Shown piece after piece: positions 22,679-34,605 of a stretch of 64,000 bases of DNA. Source of the stretch: Perognathus longimembris pacificus (lineage: Eukaryota > Chordata > Mammalia > Rodentia > Heteromyidae); contig NC_063176.1 in assembly GCF_023159225.1 (NCBI RefSeq), positions 33,583,786 through 33,647,785 on the forward strand. The letters run 5' to 3'. The notes below the pieces were generated by a model, which worked only from the letters and a program-made list of their open reading frames with translations, made no database searches and was not told where the DNA came from. The translations under genes and the position numbers were made by a program. The first letter of the stretch is position 1; every line of letters begins with the position of its first letter.

Positions 22679-22872
22679 AGTAGGTAGAGATATGAAGATC
22701 AAGGTTCAAAGCCAGCTAGGACAGGGAAAATCCTTGAGACTCTTATTTCCAAATAACCACCAGAAAACCGGAAATAGTGCTGAGGCTCGGTGGTAGAATG
22801 CTAGCCTTGAGCAGAAGAGCCCAGGGACAGTGGCCAGGCCCAGAGTTCAAGCCTCACAACCACCACCACCAA
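22679..22872 (+). mobile_element. B1-Geo composite SINE
   Basis: A diverged B1-type 3' half (GATCAAGGTTCAAAGCCAGC, 'TTGAGACTCTTATTTCC', 'AATAACCACCAG') is joined to a Geo unit (GTGGTAGAATGCTAGCCTTGAG onward to GTTCAAGCCTCACAACC). It ends in a (CCA)n/(ACA)n-modified tail. An IDL-Geo follows about 20 bases later. Confidence 0.75.
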
Positions 22873-22892
22873 CAACAACAAATTGAAAGGGC

Positions 22893-23108
22893 AGTAAGAA
22901 GCTGGAAATGTGGCTTAGCAGTAGAAGGCTTGCCTAGCATGCATGAAACCCTGAGTTTCATTCCTCAACACCACATAAACAGAAAAGGCCCGAACTGGCG
23001 CTGTGGCTCATGAGGTGGAGTGCTAGCCTGGAGCAAAAGGAAGCCAGGAACAGTGTCCAGGCTTTGAGTTCAGTCCCCAGGACTGGCAAAAAAAGAAAAA
23101 GAAAAGGA
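22893..23108 (+). mobile_element. IDL-Geo SINE
   Basis: The ID-like head (AATGTGGCTTAGCAGTAG, GAGTTTCATTCCTCAACACC) is followed by the Geo unit (CTGGCGCTGTGGCTCATGAGG ... CCCCAGGACTGGC) and a mixed A/G tail. Both halves are recognisable but diverged. Confidence 0.88.
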
Positions 23109-23129
23109 ATCAAGCCATCTGCATTATAC

Positions 23130-23258
23130 AATTACAAATATAATTCAATAATGTTGGACAGGGTGACATTGGTCAAGATGCATTGTATTTACAAACTGTT
23201 TTGGTGAATGGCATCTCCTTCATATACCTACTTAAAGATAATAAAAATACTTTAAAAA
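23130..23258 (+). repeat. Old L1 3' UTR tail
   Basis: It contains 'AATGTTGGACAGGGTGACATTGGTCAAGATGCATTG' (quoted in part: GACATTGGTCAAGATGCA), 'AAACTGTTTTGGTGAATGGC' and 'CTACTTAAAGATAATAAAAA', the tail signature shared by several old L1 stubs here. Confidence 0.55.
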
Positions 23259-23447
23259 TTACTGGTGGGAACGTATGGCTAAAAATAGTAAAATGATTTC
23301 TTGTTCTTCATTGTTTGGATATTTTAATGATCTTTCGAGAGTCACAGCCTTTTCAAAAATTGAAACAAAATAATATTAATAAAATTAACTAGTCATCCTA
23401 TGATATTTTAATATAAAGAGATTCTGACCATAGAACCCTGTAGTACT

Positions 23448-23945
23448 ATGACAAATTGCACTGTGATGAACATTGTTGTCTGGTGGCTTTACTGTGACTT
23501 TGTTTGTAGTCTTTTGGATAGATACCCAAAAGTGGGGCTGCTGGGTCATAGGGGAGTTCTATATTTAGCATTTTGAGGAATCTCGATACTGGTTGCCAGA
23601 GTGGCTGAACCAGTTTACATTCCCACCAACAATGAAGTAGGGTTCCCTTTTGGCCACATCCCCTCCAACAATTGTTATTGTTAGTTTTCTTGATATATGA
23701 AATTGTTACCGGGGTAAGATGGAATCTCAATGTTGTTTTGATTTGCATTTCTTTTATGGCCAGTGATGTAGAGCACTTTTTCATATGTCTTTTGGCCATT
23801 CTCATTTCCTCATCAGAGAAGTCTCTTTGTAAGTCTTTAGCCCACCTGATGAGGGGGCTATTGGTTCTTTGCGGTTTTGTTTTGGAGGAAGGTAATTTTT
23901 TTAGTTCTGCATATATTTTAGATATGAGGCCTTTGTCCATTGTAT
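23448..23945 (-). pseudogene. L1 ORF2 C-terminal segment, inverted arm
   Basis: The minus-strand frame encodes conserved ORF2p text: [72 protein letters not shown] and [14 protein letters not shown]. This is the region just before the C-terminus. It joins colinearly, after inversion, with the plus-strand frame at 23946-24180. Confidence 0.88.
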
Positions 23946-24180
23946 GGCAGTACAATTTGTCATAGCTAGAATCTGGAACCAACCCAGATGCCCCTCAGTA
24001 GACGAATGGATCAGGAAAATGTGGTACATATACACAATGGAATTTTATGCCTCTATCAGAAAGAATGGCATTGCCCCATTTGTAAGGAATTGGAAGGACT
24101 TGGAAAAAATTATACTAAGCGAAGTGAGCCAGACCCAAAGAAACATGGACTCTATGGTCTCCCTTATTGGGAGTAATTAG
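23946..24180 (+). pseudogene. L1 ORF2 extreme C-terminus
   Basis: The frame contains [23 protein letters not shown] text, WIRKMWYIYTMEFYASIRK and a terminal MVSLIGSN, then TAA. It is the non-inverted arm of the twin-primed L1-B. Confidence 0.88.
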
Positions 24181-24748
24181 TACAGGTTTAGGCAAGTTAC
24201 AGCAGAGGATCACAAGAGCCCAATAGCTATACCCTTATGAACACATAAGATGATGCTAAGTGAAATGATTTCCATGTTATGGAAACGATTGTTATATCAC
24301 AGTTGTAACTACCTTCAACGTACCATATGTATCTGTAGCTTCTATTATTGATGATGTTCTTGTATCACCTTCCTGTGGTTGTGCCTACACTATCTTTGTA
24401 ACATTATCTGAGTATATTGGAAACCATGTATACTGGTATTAGAACTAGGAAATTGAAAGGGAATACCAAAATTGAGAGACTCAGGGTAAAAAAAAAGACA
24501 ACTACAAAAGCAATACTTGCAAAACTGTATGATCTAAGTGAATCGAACACCTCATGGGGGGAAAGGGAAAGGAGTAGGGGTGAGGGGGTATGAGGGACGA
24601 GGTAACAAACAGTACAAGTAATGTATCCAATGCCTAACGTATGAAACTGTAACCTCTCTGTACATCAGTTTGAAAATAAATATTTTAAATTTTAAAAAAG
24701 CCAAACAAAGTTGAAAGTAAAAAAAAACAACAACAACCTTGTAGTACT

Positions 24749-27364
24749 CATTTGAGGAAGTCACTCTCCCTGTCCAACTCATACCATATTTTCCTCTATA
24801 CTAGGAAAGATTTTCATGGTGACACTGTGTTGTTTTTAAAACATACTCATGGGGCTTTGATGAATCTCTAGCCTTCCTTCATATGTCAAAGGGTAGGAAA
24901 AATTGCAGAAGGGTTATAGAGAATAGGACCCTAGCTTCTTGTTCTCTGGACTCTGCTTTTCCTTGTTCAACAGCTGTGGTTTGAATCAGACTTCTGACAA
25001 TTCTGCTGATGTTCAATGACTAGGCAAAGACTTTGTGGAGCTCTTTCTATATAAACAATTTTGTTTAAAACTATTTTATAGCATTTTACCTATGTCACTC
25101 TAGATTAAGAATAATGGGGAGAGGATACTTAACCATTTGCACCATTTGCATATTTCCTCACGTTTGCACCTAGAAATATGTGGTAGTATCCAGGCACACT
25201 ATTTCTTCATGGCCAGAAACTATCTTTATAAGAAAAATTGGTGGTACTTGGGGTTAGAATTCAAGTCATTGCATCTGCTAGACTATCATACTACCACTGA
25301 ACAATATCTGTAGCCTAGCATTTCTCTGTTATTTTAGGAAAGGTAAGTCTTATCCCTCCAGTCCCTCTACCTCATCACCCAGAACAATTCAACTGGTTTT
25401 CTTGTTCTACTTTCATATTTACATTCCAGCACAGCAATCTTATTCACCTTAATTTTCCCCTTTCTTTTAAAGGAAGTACTTCACAGTTTCTCTTTGGCAT
25501 GTAGTAATTGCTAGAACATAGGCTATTCTTGTAGTTTAAGCCTATTCTAAAATAAAATGAGGTGCCATTTGTAGCACAAGCAATGCCATGGAATTTGATC
25601 TGATAAGCTAAGAAGGCTATTAAGTGAATAATGGGTGGGTAGCATATCCCACCTAGACACTCCGGACAAAACAATGATTCAATTCTAGGTGGGAATCAGC
25701 AGGAAAGCATGAGATTTCATCATATTCTTCAGAACAACAGGACATTTATACATTATGTGGTGTTTATTTCTGAAATTTTCCACTTAATATTTTCAGACTA
25801 AAGTTGGCAATCACTAACTAAAATTACTGAAGGCAAAATCATGATACTAGGGGATTTTTTTGTACATTACTTGCAAAGCAAAACTGATTGTACTTTACAT
25901 GGCTGTACATACACCCCCCCAACTATTTTAATACAATGCATAACTTTGTAGTTCTCACAGGAAGAGCCAAAATACAGGAGAGGCAAGGGATTACATGCTA
26001 TACACAGAAGGAGCAACATGCTTTATCTATTCCTGATCTTATTCCTCACAGTTAAGTGTATTGATTTCTGCATTCTATATATTGGCCTTCTATACTATTA
26101 AAGAAGAGAAACATCTCATATGAGAAGGTAAAGATACAATTCCAAAAAATTATCAGATTTTCCATTTCTATAGGTTTCTGTGTGTTCATTGTATGTAGAC
26201 ATGTACATATATAAGTCGGTTATATGTGTAATTTGCCTGTTTGTTCATATCATATATAGTGGCCAACTTTGATACCTTCCTGACTTTAACTCAGTATCAA
26301 TCTAGTTAAATCTGAAATCTGTTGTGCAAATCTTAGACACATGGTGCTCCAATCTCCTCATATGAGAACTTGCCATTTGACTGGAAAATCTAGTTAGTCA
26401 GCAGCCTCCAATTGTATCACCCATAGGACCTGTCTCATCTGTCCTGCATAGACCATATTATTCTGAGATGGAAGAAAGGAGATAGAATGGCCCCAGCCAG
26501 TGTTTGAGTATGTAGAAAGTAAGAGGACCAAGTAATTTCACAACTGGAATTGTTCTCATGGAAATCCATGCTCTAGAGATTTATTGCTTTATCAGAATAT
26601 TGCTTTAAAAAAGACTTGTAATCCTGAATGGCTACTTGAGCCTTGTACTACCAAATTCTTCTGTAGCAACTTCTTTTTAGTAGTCGTAGGTCTACATTGT
26701 GACCTTGTGGTTTTCTCTGCTCAGTTGGAATTCTAATCTTACCTTGAAATTTTTCAGGAGTTTTTGTGCTCCTAACACCATCATGGGCTGTGCTTTCAGA
26801 GGGATTTTTGGATGCAGCAATACATTTCTATTTTTTTCCCCACCATCTAAGAGATAATTGAGGATCATTTCTTGTGTTGATGACTGACAGATATTTTCAT
26901 ATGATCTTTCTGTATTTCCATGATCTTATGAACACAATGCCATCTCACAAACCCAATTTATAATATCAGTTGTTTACTTTGAAGAAAAATCTCATAGGCA
27001 CATTATGATAAGAATATATATTTAAAAGGTTGTACCCTTGAGGAGGAACATTTAATACACTCCTCTAACTGACCATGACTTAGTTATGGCCCTCCTTTCA
27101 TTCTTTGAAAATACTAGACTTCTCATTTTTAGGATGTACAGAGAATAATTTATCTACTTTGATACTTTCATCTTTCTCATATTCTCCATTTTTATTTAGG
27201 AATGAACCATTTCCAAAATCCAGAAGTAATTAAATAAACATCTTTATAGCAATGTTACTTTTAATAAGGTAATAGAGAGAAACCAAAACTCATTTTGTAC
27301 CTGATTTTGAGTGTTTAAAACAGCAACAACATAACAATGGCCACAAAAATTCTTACAATCTTCT
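24749..27364. other. No gene; one possible old ID element
   Basis: AT-rich, apparently old sequence. A degenerate ID-like tRNA-derived stretch in reverse (GGTACTTGGGGTTAGAATTC ... CACTGAAC) lies at about 25228-25320. No open frame exceeds about 76 codons and I recognise none. Confidence 0.5.
25228..25320 (-). repeat. Old ID-like SINE (minus strand)
   Basis: The reversed tRNA-like pattern is visible: 'GGTGGTACTTGGGGTTAGAA', 'GCATCTGCTAGACTATCATAC' and 'CCACTGAACAATATCTGTAG'. It is diverged, with no target duplication seen. Confidence 0.5.
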
Positions 27365-27379
27365 TGCTCCAAAATTTTT

Positions 27380-27579
27380 TTTTTTTTGGCCAGTCCTGGG
27401 CCTTGGACTCAGGGCCTGAGCACTGTCCCTGGCTTCCTCCCGCTCAAGGCCAGCACTCTGCCACTTGAGCCACAGCGCCGCTTCTGGCCGTTTTCTGTAT
27501 ATGTGGTGCTGGGGAATCGAACCTAGGGCCTCGTGTATCCGAGGCAGGCACTCTTGCCACTAGGCTATATCCCCAGCCC
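27380..27579 (-). mobile_element. IDL-Geo SINE (minus strand), young
   Basis: Both units are very close to the apparent consensus, including CACTTGAGCCACAGCGCCGC and CACTAGGCTATATCCCCAGCCC. It is flanked by a perfect 15-bp repeat TGCTCCAAAATTTTT at 27365-27379 and 27580-27594. It retains CpGs (CAGCGCCGCTTCTGGCCG), suggesting a recent insertion. Confidence 0.96.
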
Positions 27580-28527
27580 TGCTCCAAAATTTTTATATGC
27601 ACTTGAAATTACTTTGCAATCACTTAGCAATTATCCTAATTATCTAAATAAATAATCTTCTGTTTTGTTTGTTTAATGTCTGGCTCTAAAGCTAAATGCA
27701 AAGTCCCTATAAGCACAAACCTATTTGTATTTTTTGTGTGTGTCAGTTCACAGATGTCTGTAATAGTACTTTGTGAATATGGGTCAATAAATTGCATGTG
27801 AATGAATGAAGAAATGAATGAAATATAATGTTCCTAATTTCTAAATCAAATATATTTAACTCTCTCAATTTTGCACAAAAGTACTTCTAGAAATTTATGA
27901 GATGTATATGACACAGCACATCACATTAAATCTGAACAATTAAGGAAGCTGATAATTTTCTGAAAAAATTGTAGATTTTTAGATAATTCAGTAAGTGGTA
28001 GATGTAAGAGGATACACTGTAAACTCAACTCAGGAGAAGCACAGGAAGGATCAAAACATTTCCCAAAATCAGACGGAGTAATTGCAAAAACATGAATTGT
28101 AGAAGTTTCTACTTCTAATACATAACTGATGGTAACTCCATGAGGTATTACAGGCAGTGAGTTTCTAGAAATATCCTTACAGAGTTTCTTCTCTCAACAT
28201 CATATCATTTGTGTGGGTCATCTGTTAACTGACCCAACTGGAAGCTTGATGGGAAGAGAGCTATATTAATGTAACGTGTAATTCTACCACATTAGACATC
28301 CACCTCAGCACAGCAAGCAAGAGGAGAGGTGAAAGTGAACACAGAAGATCGAATGGAATGTGCGTGGCACACATATCCCACGTCTCTTGAAGATATTATC
28401 TGTCATTAAGCCTAGCTGTCAGTACTTGGGTTTCATCTTAGAGCCTCACCTAACTTGACTTGCGTACACAACTGGCATTCTCCCAATTGGGCCATGTCTC
28501 CTGAACAGCTTTTTACTGCTGTATAAT

Positions 28528-28578
28528 TTTTTTTGCCAGTCCTGGGCCTTGAACTCAGGGCCTGAGCATTGTCCCTGG

Positions 28579-28618
<40 letters not shown>

Positions 28619-28758
28619 CAAGGCTAGTATTCTACCACTTGAGCCACAGGTCCGCTTCTGGCATTTTTCTATATATGTAGTAGTGAGGAATGAGGAATTG
28701 AACCCAGGGCTTCATGTATGTGAGGAAAACACTCTATCACCAGGCCATATTCCCAGTC
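28528..28758 (-). mobile_element. IDL-Geo SINE with internal poly(T) expansion
   Basis: The reversed Geo unit starts TTTTTGCCAGTCCTGGGCC and the reversed ID-like head ends CCATATTCCCAGTCC. A 36-base T run at 28580-28615 replaces the short TTCTTTTT normally found inside the Geo unit, so the expansion is internal and not in the tail. Flanks show an imperfect repeat (TTTACTGCTGT / TTTACTACAGT). Confidence 0.9.
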
Positions 28759-28767
28759 CATTTACTA

Positions 28768-28886
28768 CAGTTTTCAGAGATGGAATCTCACAGATGTTTC
28801 TGCCTGGGATGGCTTCAAACTGTATCCCTCTTAATTGGATTTTCTCGAGTAGCTAGAATTACAAGCATGGGCCATAGCACCCTGCT
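28768..28886 (-). repeat. B1-type SINE half (minus strand)
   Basis: The reversed 7SL-like text includes 'GATGGAATCTCACAGATG', 'GGATGGCTTCAAACTG' and 'GAGTAGCTAGAATTACAAGC', ending 'GGGCCATAGCACCCTGCTC'. It sits directly behind the IDL-Geo and is probably an older element. Confidence 0.65.
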
Positions 28887-28889
28887 CAT

Positions 28890-30105
28890 GTATATTTCAA
28901 AGATAATATTTGTTGACATTTCTATAGGAATATTTACCCAATCAGGTCATTGTAAAAATTTAAATTCATTTTTGTTGCCATAGCAAGCAATTAGCTTCAA
29001 AGATAATAAATTAACTATTAGGTATGTTAAAAAGGGTTGCTTTTCAACACAGATTAGAAAAGCAAATGGATCAAAATTTACAGGAGAATATAGATTAATA
29101 ATTCAGTTTTTAATAGTAAGGATATATTTTAGCATAATAGAATTAAAATAGAAATGGAAAAAGAGAGGAATATTTCTTGTTCTGCATGCAGGAAATAGGA
29201 GTTAAAAACTTTAATTATTGAATTAATGAACCAGAAATAAAAACCTGATAGTAACAAATTAGGAAGATGTGAAAAAACATATTTGTGAATAAGTACTTTG
29301 GAGATTCCATATTGTTTTAATATACAGGGAAATGTCATGTTTGACAAAGTGCCAAGTATAGAAGCTGCAACTTATATAATTCTTATAAGTGTAAAACTGC
29401 TACTAGAGGTGATTATCTTTTTTAGACTGTTGAGATGTAATATTTATTTGTATTTATCTCTTACTACTATATGCAAATTCAACTTCTCAAAAGCCTATGT
29501 GTAAATTTTTTCATGAGTAGACCTCCACATTTATGTGCCCAAAATATTTAAAATCCAGAAGATTGTAAATGCTTCTGACCAAGAAGGATTGGGAAATAGA
29601 TTTTCATTAAATATGCACATACAAGAATTTCCATGATCAATACCCATATTTACTTTGCCAGGCACTCTAAAATTTTCTATCCTATTCTATCTTCTACTTT
29701 TTCAAACCTTTATAGTATTATGAATTTTGCATGCATCCTATGCTAACATAGATCCTAATTGCTGCTCCTTTCAGGCTTTATTTCCTGCTATTTCCAACAT
29801 GAATCCTTTGCTAAAGCCACACAATAGATTTACAAACATCAAATAAGGCAATTTTTTTTGAAAATGTTACTGTTAAGATTCAGCCATCAAATCAGAAAAG
29901 ACTGAATGATATGAAAGTCAGCAATCATTGTATGGTTAAGACATACACAACTGTGCAAAAGTCAGAAAGCTTTAGAAGGGAGAATGGTTGGACCCTTAGA
30001 GAAAAGTCACTAACCAGAAGCCACAGAAAACATTCTGGTGAAAACCCTTTGTTCAATTAACATACAATGAAGCAAATAAAGGATGCAAATTAATACCATC
30101 TTCTG
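28890..30105. other. No recognisable feature
   Basis: Very AT-rich. Open frames reach only about 72 codons and are not recognisable. Confidence 0.5.
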
Positions 30106-30107
30106 CT

Positions 30108-30346
30108 AAAGGAGGGTACTGATGGATGTGGGATGGCCAATAGGGAGAGTAAACAATGCTGAATATGACTGAAATACTTTATATGCATACAAGAAATATG
30201 CAATCATTTTAAGAAGGGATGTGGAATAGGAAAGAGTGATAAAAGTGGTGAATTTGATCAATGTATGACGGTACACAAATATCACAATGAAACCCCCTTG
30301 AATGGCAAATATATGCAGCAACAACAACAACAAAAAGCACCAAAGA
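30108..30346 (+). repeat. Old L1 3' UTR remnant
   Basis: 'GATCAATGTATGACGGTACAC', 'TATCACAATGAAACCCCCTTG' and a terminal (ACAACA)n-A tail match the general form of older rodent L1 3' ends. Assignment is by pattern only. Confidence 0.45.
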
Positions 30347-31212
30347 ACCCTAATGAAATATCTGGAAGTAGTTGCTTCTGTACCTGGTGGCCTGAATTCA
30401 TCTCGGTCTGTAGTATTAGAAAGAAAAAGATAATAAAAGTATTGTTTTATAAAAGTATTATATTTATTATAAAATATTTTAAACACATAATAAACACAGC
30501 AAGCACAAACTCAAGCCCTTGAGAACTACTATACAGATAAAATCAGAATCTGCATTTATCTAATTGATACTTACAGTATAGGAAGCTCTGTCCTTCACTT
30601 CTGATTGTGCTTGTATGTGGCTCAACTTGGAGAAGCTGAGGATGCTCTACTGGCAGCTAAGGCATGGTTTGTGGAGAAGCACACTACCAGTAAGAGAAGC
30701 CAGTGTTGCAGTAGCCATGTGCCATGCTCTGATCATTCATGGGAACTTGCTTCTATAGGCAATGACAACAATTGTGTTAGTCCCTTACAGTATTTCTTTG
30801 AGCATTCTCTGATCAAAGAGGAGATGGTTCTTTAGCTAGTAAACCGTTTGTATATTCTCTTTCCTCTACCTAAGGTATTATCACCTGAGTTTATCATCTG
30901 ATTGAAGTGTCCTAGCACTTCTTATATCACAGGAAATTTCTCTTCTAAATTCTATTTCATCTTAAATGTATCTTCTATAAGATTTTTGCAAATGGTTATC
31001 ACAATATCTAATGTATTTCACATTAAAATTATCTCATTTTACTACCTTTTACTTCATTCCCTTGCATCTACCATGTAACAGTGTTAATCTTTTGTGTGTT
31101 TGTTTAGGCTGGAGTTAGAGCCTTTATCTACCATGGGTGAGGGCCTAACCAGAATCCCTAGTGTGAGCACACCTGCATGCATATGCATGTGTGCGCATGT
31201 GCATGCAGGCAG

Positions 31213-31264
<52 letters not shown>

Positions 31265-33137
31265 AGGAAATAAATAAGTACCATTGATCATACCTTACCT
31301 TTTATGTTTGTTTATTCATTTTACCAAGTTTATATCAAGTATATTTTACTCTATGGAGAAGGACTATTTTATTATGTCACTATATTCTCATAGCTACCAA
31401 ATTCCCCAAGCATTTTATAAATTCAATCACTTTTGTTCATTGGACAGTTTTATAGACATTACTATCCTTTCTTCCAACAGTGGAAGGGCTCTTCCCTGAC
31501 AGATTTGCACATTTTCCTACTGCTAATTGTCACCCAAGTCAGAGGGCACCTATTAAGGATTGGTTGGCAATGCTTCAGAGAGTTATATTAAAATTGACAT
31601 GTGAATTATATTTGACAGTTCAGGATGCTCAGTGTGTTCATGGGGAGATATGTCATAAATGGCATAAGGAATCTTAATGTATTTATGATTTGACTTGTCA
31701 GGACGCCAGGTCATTGATCATCTTTATCATTCCCATAATGAATGACTAGCTCAGGCATAGAGGAAGTTATAGTGGCTGTCACAAATATGATCAATTATTT
31801 AAGAATTAATTTCAGTTAAATGTCCAACAATAAATTAAATCACTTTTGTCATTTGGATATCTGCTTTGGCTGAGGACTTTTATGACTTCTCTTATCTTTT
31901 TTTGTGAGGCTTGTAAGCTTCCTACCTACAAATTCTGGTACATGCTCACATATTTACATCTTAGGGGGAAAAGATAATTAAACTACTAACTACTTGAATA
32001 AAATTTAGCACTATGAAACTTTCCTGGGCAACACATTTATTCAGCCTAGTCCACTGTGTCCTACTTCTAACAGCAGAATACAAAGATTTTCACAATCAAT
32101 AACAATTTACAGATAAAAATCAATTTTCTGTACTTGAGTAGATTACAAAACATCATGCATGCAAGTAGGTTTTAACTTGATATATTTTCCAAAAGCAAAA
32201 CCCTTTAAAATTTTTTCAATTTGATTTGTTTTTGTAAAATACTTAATTTTTTTTCTTCATCTCCTACTCCTTTGCCCAGGAATCCTTTGCACATCTTTAC
32301 ACTTAAGTTAGTTTGAATATTTTGTTTATATTTCTAGGCAAACTTTTTTTTTTTGCTTAGGACCATTTCAATTGAAACTTAAGAAATTCTTGTTTCTATT
32401 ATAAACTGTATTCTACCAGACAAATATTCCTCTGATGGCATCAGTATAGACAATATATGAATTATTAAGTTGAAAGTAAAACTCAAACCACTGCTTAAAG
32501 CCAGCAGAGAATATCCAAGATATTCAGGATTTGCATAGCCCAACTCCAGAATAGAATGTATTGGCTTAGCTGGATAAAGCAATTGCTGACTTCTTAATGA
32601 TGAAGAATATCAAAGTTGAATATAAGGTGGGTGCTAAGTAGTAGATGAGAATGTTTTCAGTACCCAAGGACTGAGAGGAAAATATTGGAGTTCTGGGAAA
32701 TTGAGCTACTTAGAAATGCAAGGAACCAAGATTCTAAAAATGGCATCATATACATTCTGCTTTACTTTGTGTTAGATCATTTGGAGATGTGAAAAAGGAA
32801 TCAAAGAACTCATGAAACCAGACATAAAGAAGAAATTGAGAAGCTCACTAAGGACAGTGTTGAGAGTCTTCAGTGCTGGGGAAACAAAGGAGTTCAAAGT
32901 CAATCATTAAGCAAAAGCTCTTGTAAAGGCCCAATCTTTCAACTGAAGCTTCTACTAAAGACACTCAGGTAACAAAAAAGCAAATTATCCAGGCCTAAAA
33001 AATGAAAAATTCCTTGCTATTACTTTTTCCAGATTGGTCCAAAATAATCTACAAGTACTTGTTTTACCATCCAGTATGAAACAAAATTCTCTTTAGGAGG
33101 ATGTTTTATCATGTTCAATTTCTGCAATATCTTCCCT
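30347..33137. other. No gene recognised
   Basis: Mostly AT-rich sequence with a CA microsatellite at 31214-31262. An open frame at 30605-30835 (76 codons, MCLYVAQLGEAEDALLAAK...) is GC-richer than its surroundings, but I cannot match it to any family and see no promoter or splice evidence. Confidence 0.5.
31214..31262. repeat. (CA)n microsatellite
   Basis: About 24 uninterrupted CA units, preceded by a purine-pyrimidine alternating stretch (GCATGCATATGCATGTGTGC) that could favour Z-DNA. Confidence 0.97.
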
Positions 33138-33213
33138 GCTTTGGTGCTGTGGAGTAAATCCTGGGCTCATACATGCTAGGCAAATTCTCTACTGTGGAGG
33201 TAATCCCCAGCCT
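33138..33213 (-). repeat. Old ID SINE (minus strand)
   Basis: The reversed ID text is visible: 'TTTGGTGCTGTGGAGTAAAT', 'CCTGGGCTCATACATGCTAGG' (one base over shown in part), 'AATTCTCTACTGTGGAGG' and 'TAATCCCCAGCC'. Diverged. Confidence 0.6.
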
Positions 33214-33499
33214 ACCACAGTGCTCCTGAAATAATGTATAAAACCATCAGTCATGTCTGAAGACAGGGTCAAAAAGAAAGGATGAGTACAAGACAACAAA
33301 ACTATAATGAAACTATTGAACTTGCAGACAGACATGAACATTATTTAAACATAAGGACAACGTTGTGAATTTGCCAAAGCAGTGTAATCTATATATAGGT
33401 GGAAGAGGAAATTTTACAATTGAAAATGTAAAAGTTAAAAATGAAGACCTTTAAGGATAGATTTAACTATGGTTTTAAAACAGAGCAAAAGAGAAAATT

Positions 33500-33615
33500 A
33501 TTGGACTGAAGAATAGAGGAAGGAGTGACCTTGAACAAGAGATATTCTATTCATAAGCTGCTTTATTAAATGCCAACTCCTTTTTGCAACTACTTAAAGA
33601 TTATAATTTAAAAAA
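33500..33615 (+). repeat. Old L1 3' UTR tail
   Basis: Contains 'GGAGTGACCTTGAACAAGAG', 'AAGCTGCTTTATTAAATGCC' and 'CTACTTAAAGATTATAATTT', the common tail pattern of old L1 ends in this window. Confidence 0.5.
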
Positions 33616-34304
33616 ATCAGACCATAGGAGAAATTTAGACTGAAGCCTCAAAAGGAAATATTATGAGAAATAAAAATGAAACAGTATAGTAGTTTCCTAC
33701 AACTTAGTGAAAGACCTACCATAACATTTTCTAGAGTTCAATAAAAAAAAAAGCAAGAAGGACTGAAGCAATATTTGAAGATTACTTCTCTTGAAACTTT
33801 ACAAAACTCACCTAAAATTTTTTAAATAGAACTCTTACAGAACTTACAGGTGGGTGCTAAGTAATCTTTGAAATACCTTTATATAATGTGTTATATCTTT
33901 ATTTTGAAATTTCTTTCTTTTTAATTTCCAAGACTTTCTTTCCAATCACATTTAGGCATGCATATTGTACACAATTTTCAAAAGACAATTATCACAACAT
34001 AACTGGTCAACCACAAATTATGCTTTTTGCTGTAGAAAAGAATATATAACTTTAGGCAGGCATAAAAACTTTTATGTAGCTAATTATGTAATAACCTACC
34101 GTGGCACAAAAGAAAGGGGAAATTGATGCCTAATCTATAGTAGTAATTAGCTTTTCCTGTCTGAGAACAAGGATTTATAGTAGCTCTTAACCGCTGTTTG
34201 AAGCCAGTAGGAAGGAATCATTACAACAGCTACTGTACTAGAAGTCTATCAGAGCCAACAAGAAACTTGGTTTATGTATAGGTATGTTTCTGTGCTTAAA
34301 TGTC

Positions 34305-34605
34305 TGCATATGTAATTCCAGGTACATGAAAATTTGAGACAGGAGGATCATGGTTCAAAGCCAGCCTAGGGGAAATTTTAAAGAGCCTATCTATCTCAAA
34401 GTGTGAAAATCTAGACCATAGTTCTAGATATACAGAAAGGATGATCTTAATCATTGGCCAGTTACAGGAAGAACTATTAAACCCTCTTGGAAAAAGAAAA
34501 TAAAAACTACAGCAAAAAAGACTGGAATCATGGACCAAGTGGTAAAATTTTTGCTTCAGAAGTGAAAATCCATGATATTGAACTCCACTGCTGCCAAAAA
34601 TAAAA
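34305..34605 (+). repeat. Old B1 plus ID-like SINE (B1-dID-like)
   Basis: A B1-type half ('TGTAATTCCAGGTACATG', 'GAGGATCATGGTTCAAAGCC') is followed by a degenerate ID-like half at 34521-34600 ('GGACCAAGTGGTAAAATTTT', 'TATTGAACTCCACTGC'). Strongly diverged. Confidence 0.5.

Larger units (their letters stand above)
23448..24734 (+). mobile_element. L1-B insertion with internal inversion (twin priming)
   Basis: The 3' part (23946-24734) is L1 in plus orientation, with the ORF2 end, a 3' UTR with G-rich tract at 24555-24590, and an A-rich tail. The 5' part (23448-23945) is the adjoining upstream ORF2 segment in minus orientation. Both arms contain the same short text (CAATTTGTCAT) at their inner and outer ends, as expected where the two primed cDNAs overlap. 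The whole is bounded by a 14-bp direct repeat, AACCCTGTAGTACT at 23434-23447 and AACCTTGTAGTACT at 24735-24748 (one mismatch). This is a classic twin-priming product. Confidence 0.92.

Noticed and set aside
30605..30835. 76-codon frame MCLYVAQLGEAEDALLAAK… as a small gene or exon
   Set aside because: No family recognised, no splice or promoter evidence. A comparison with related genomes for frame conservation would be needed to reopen it.
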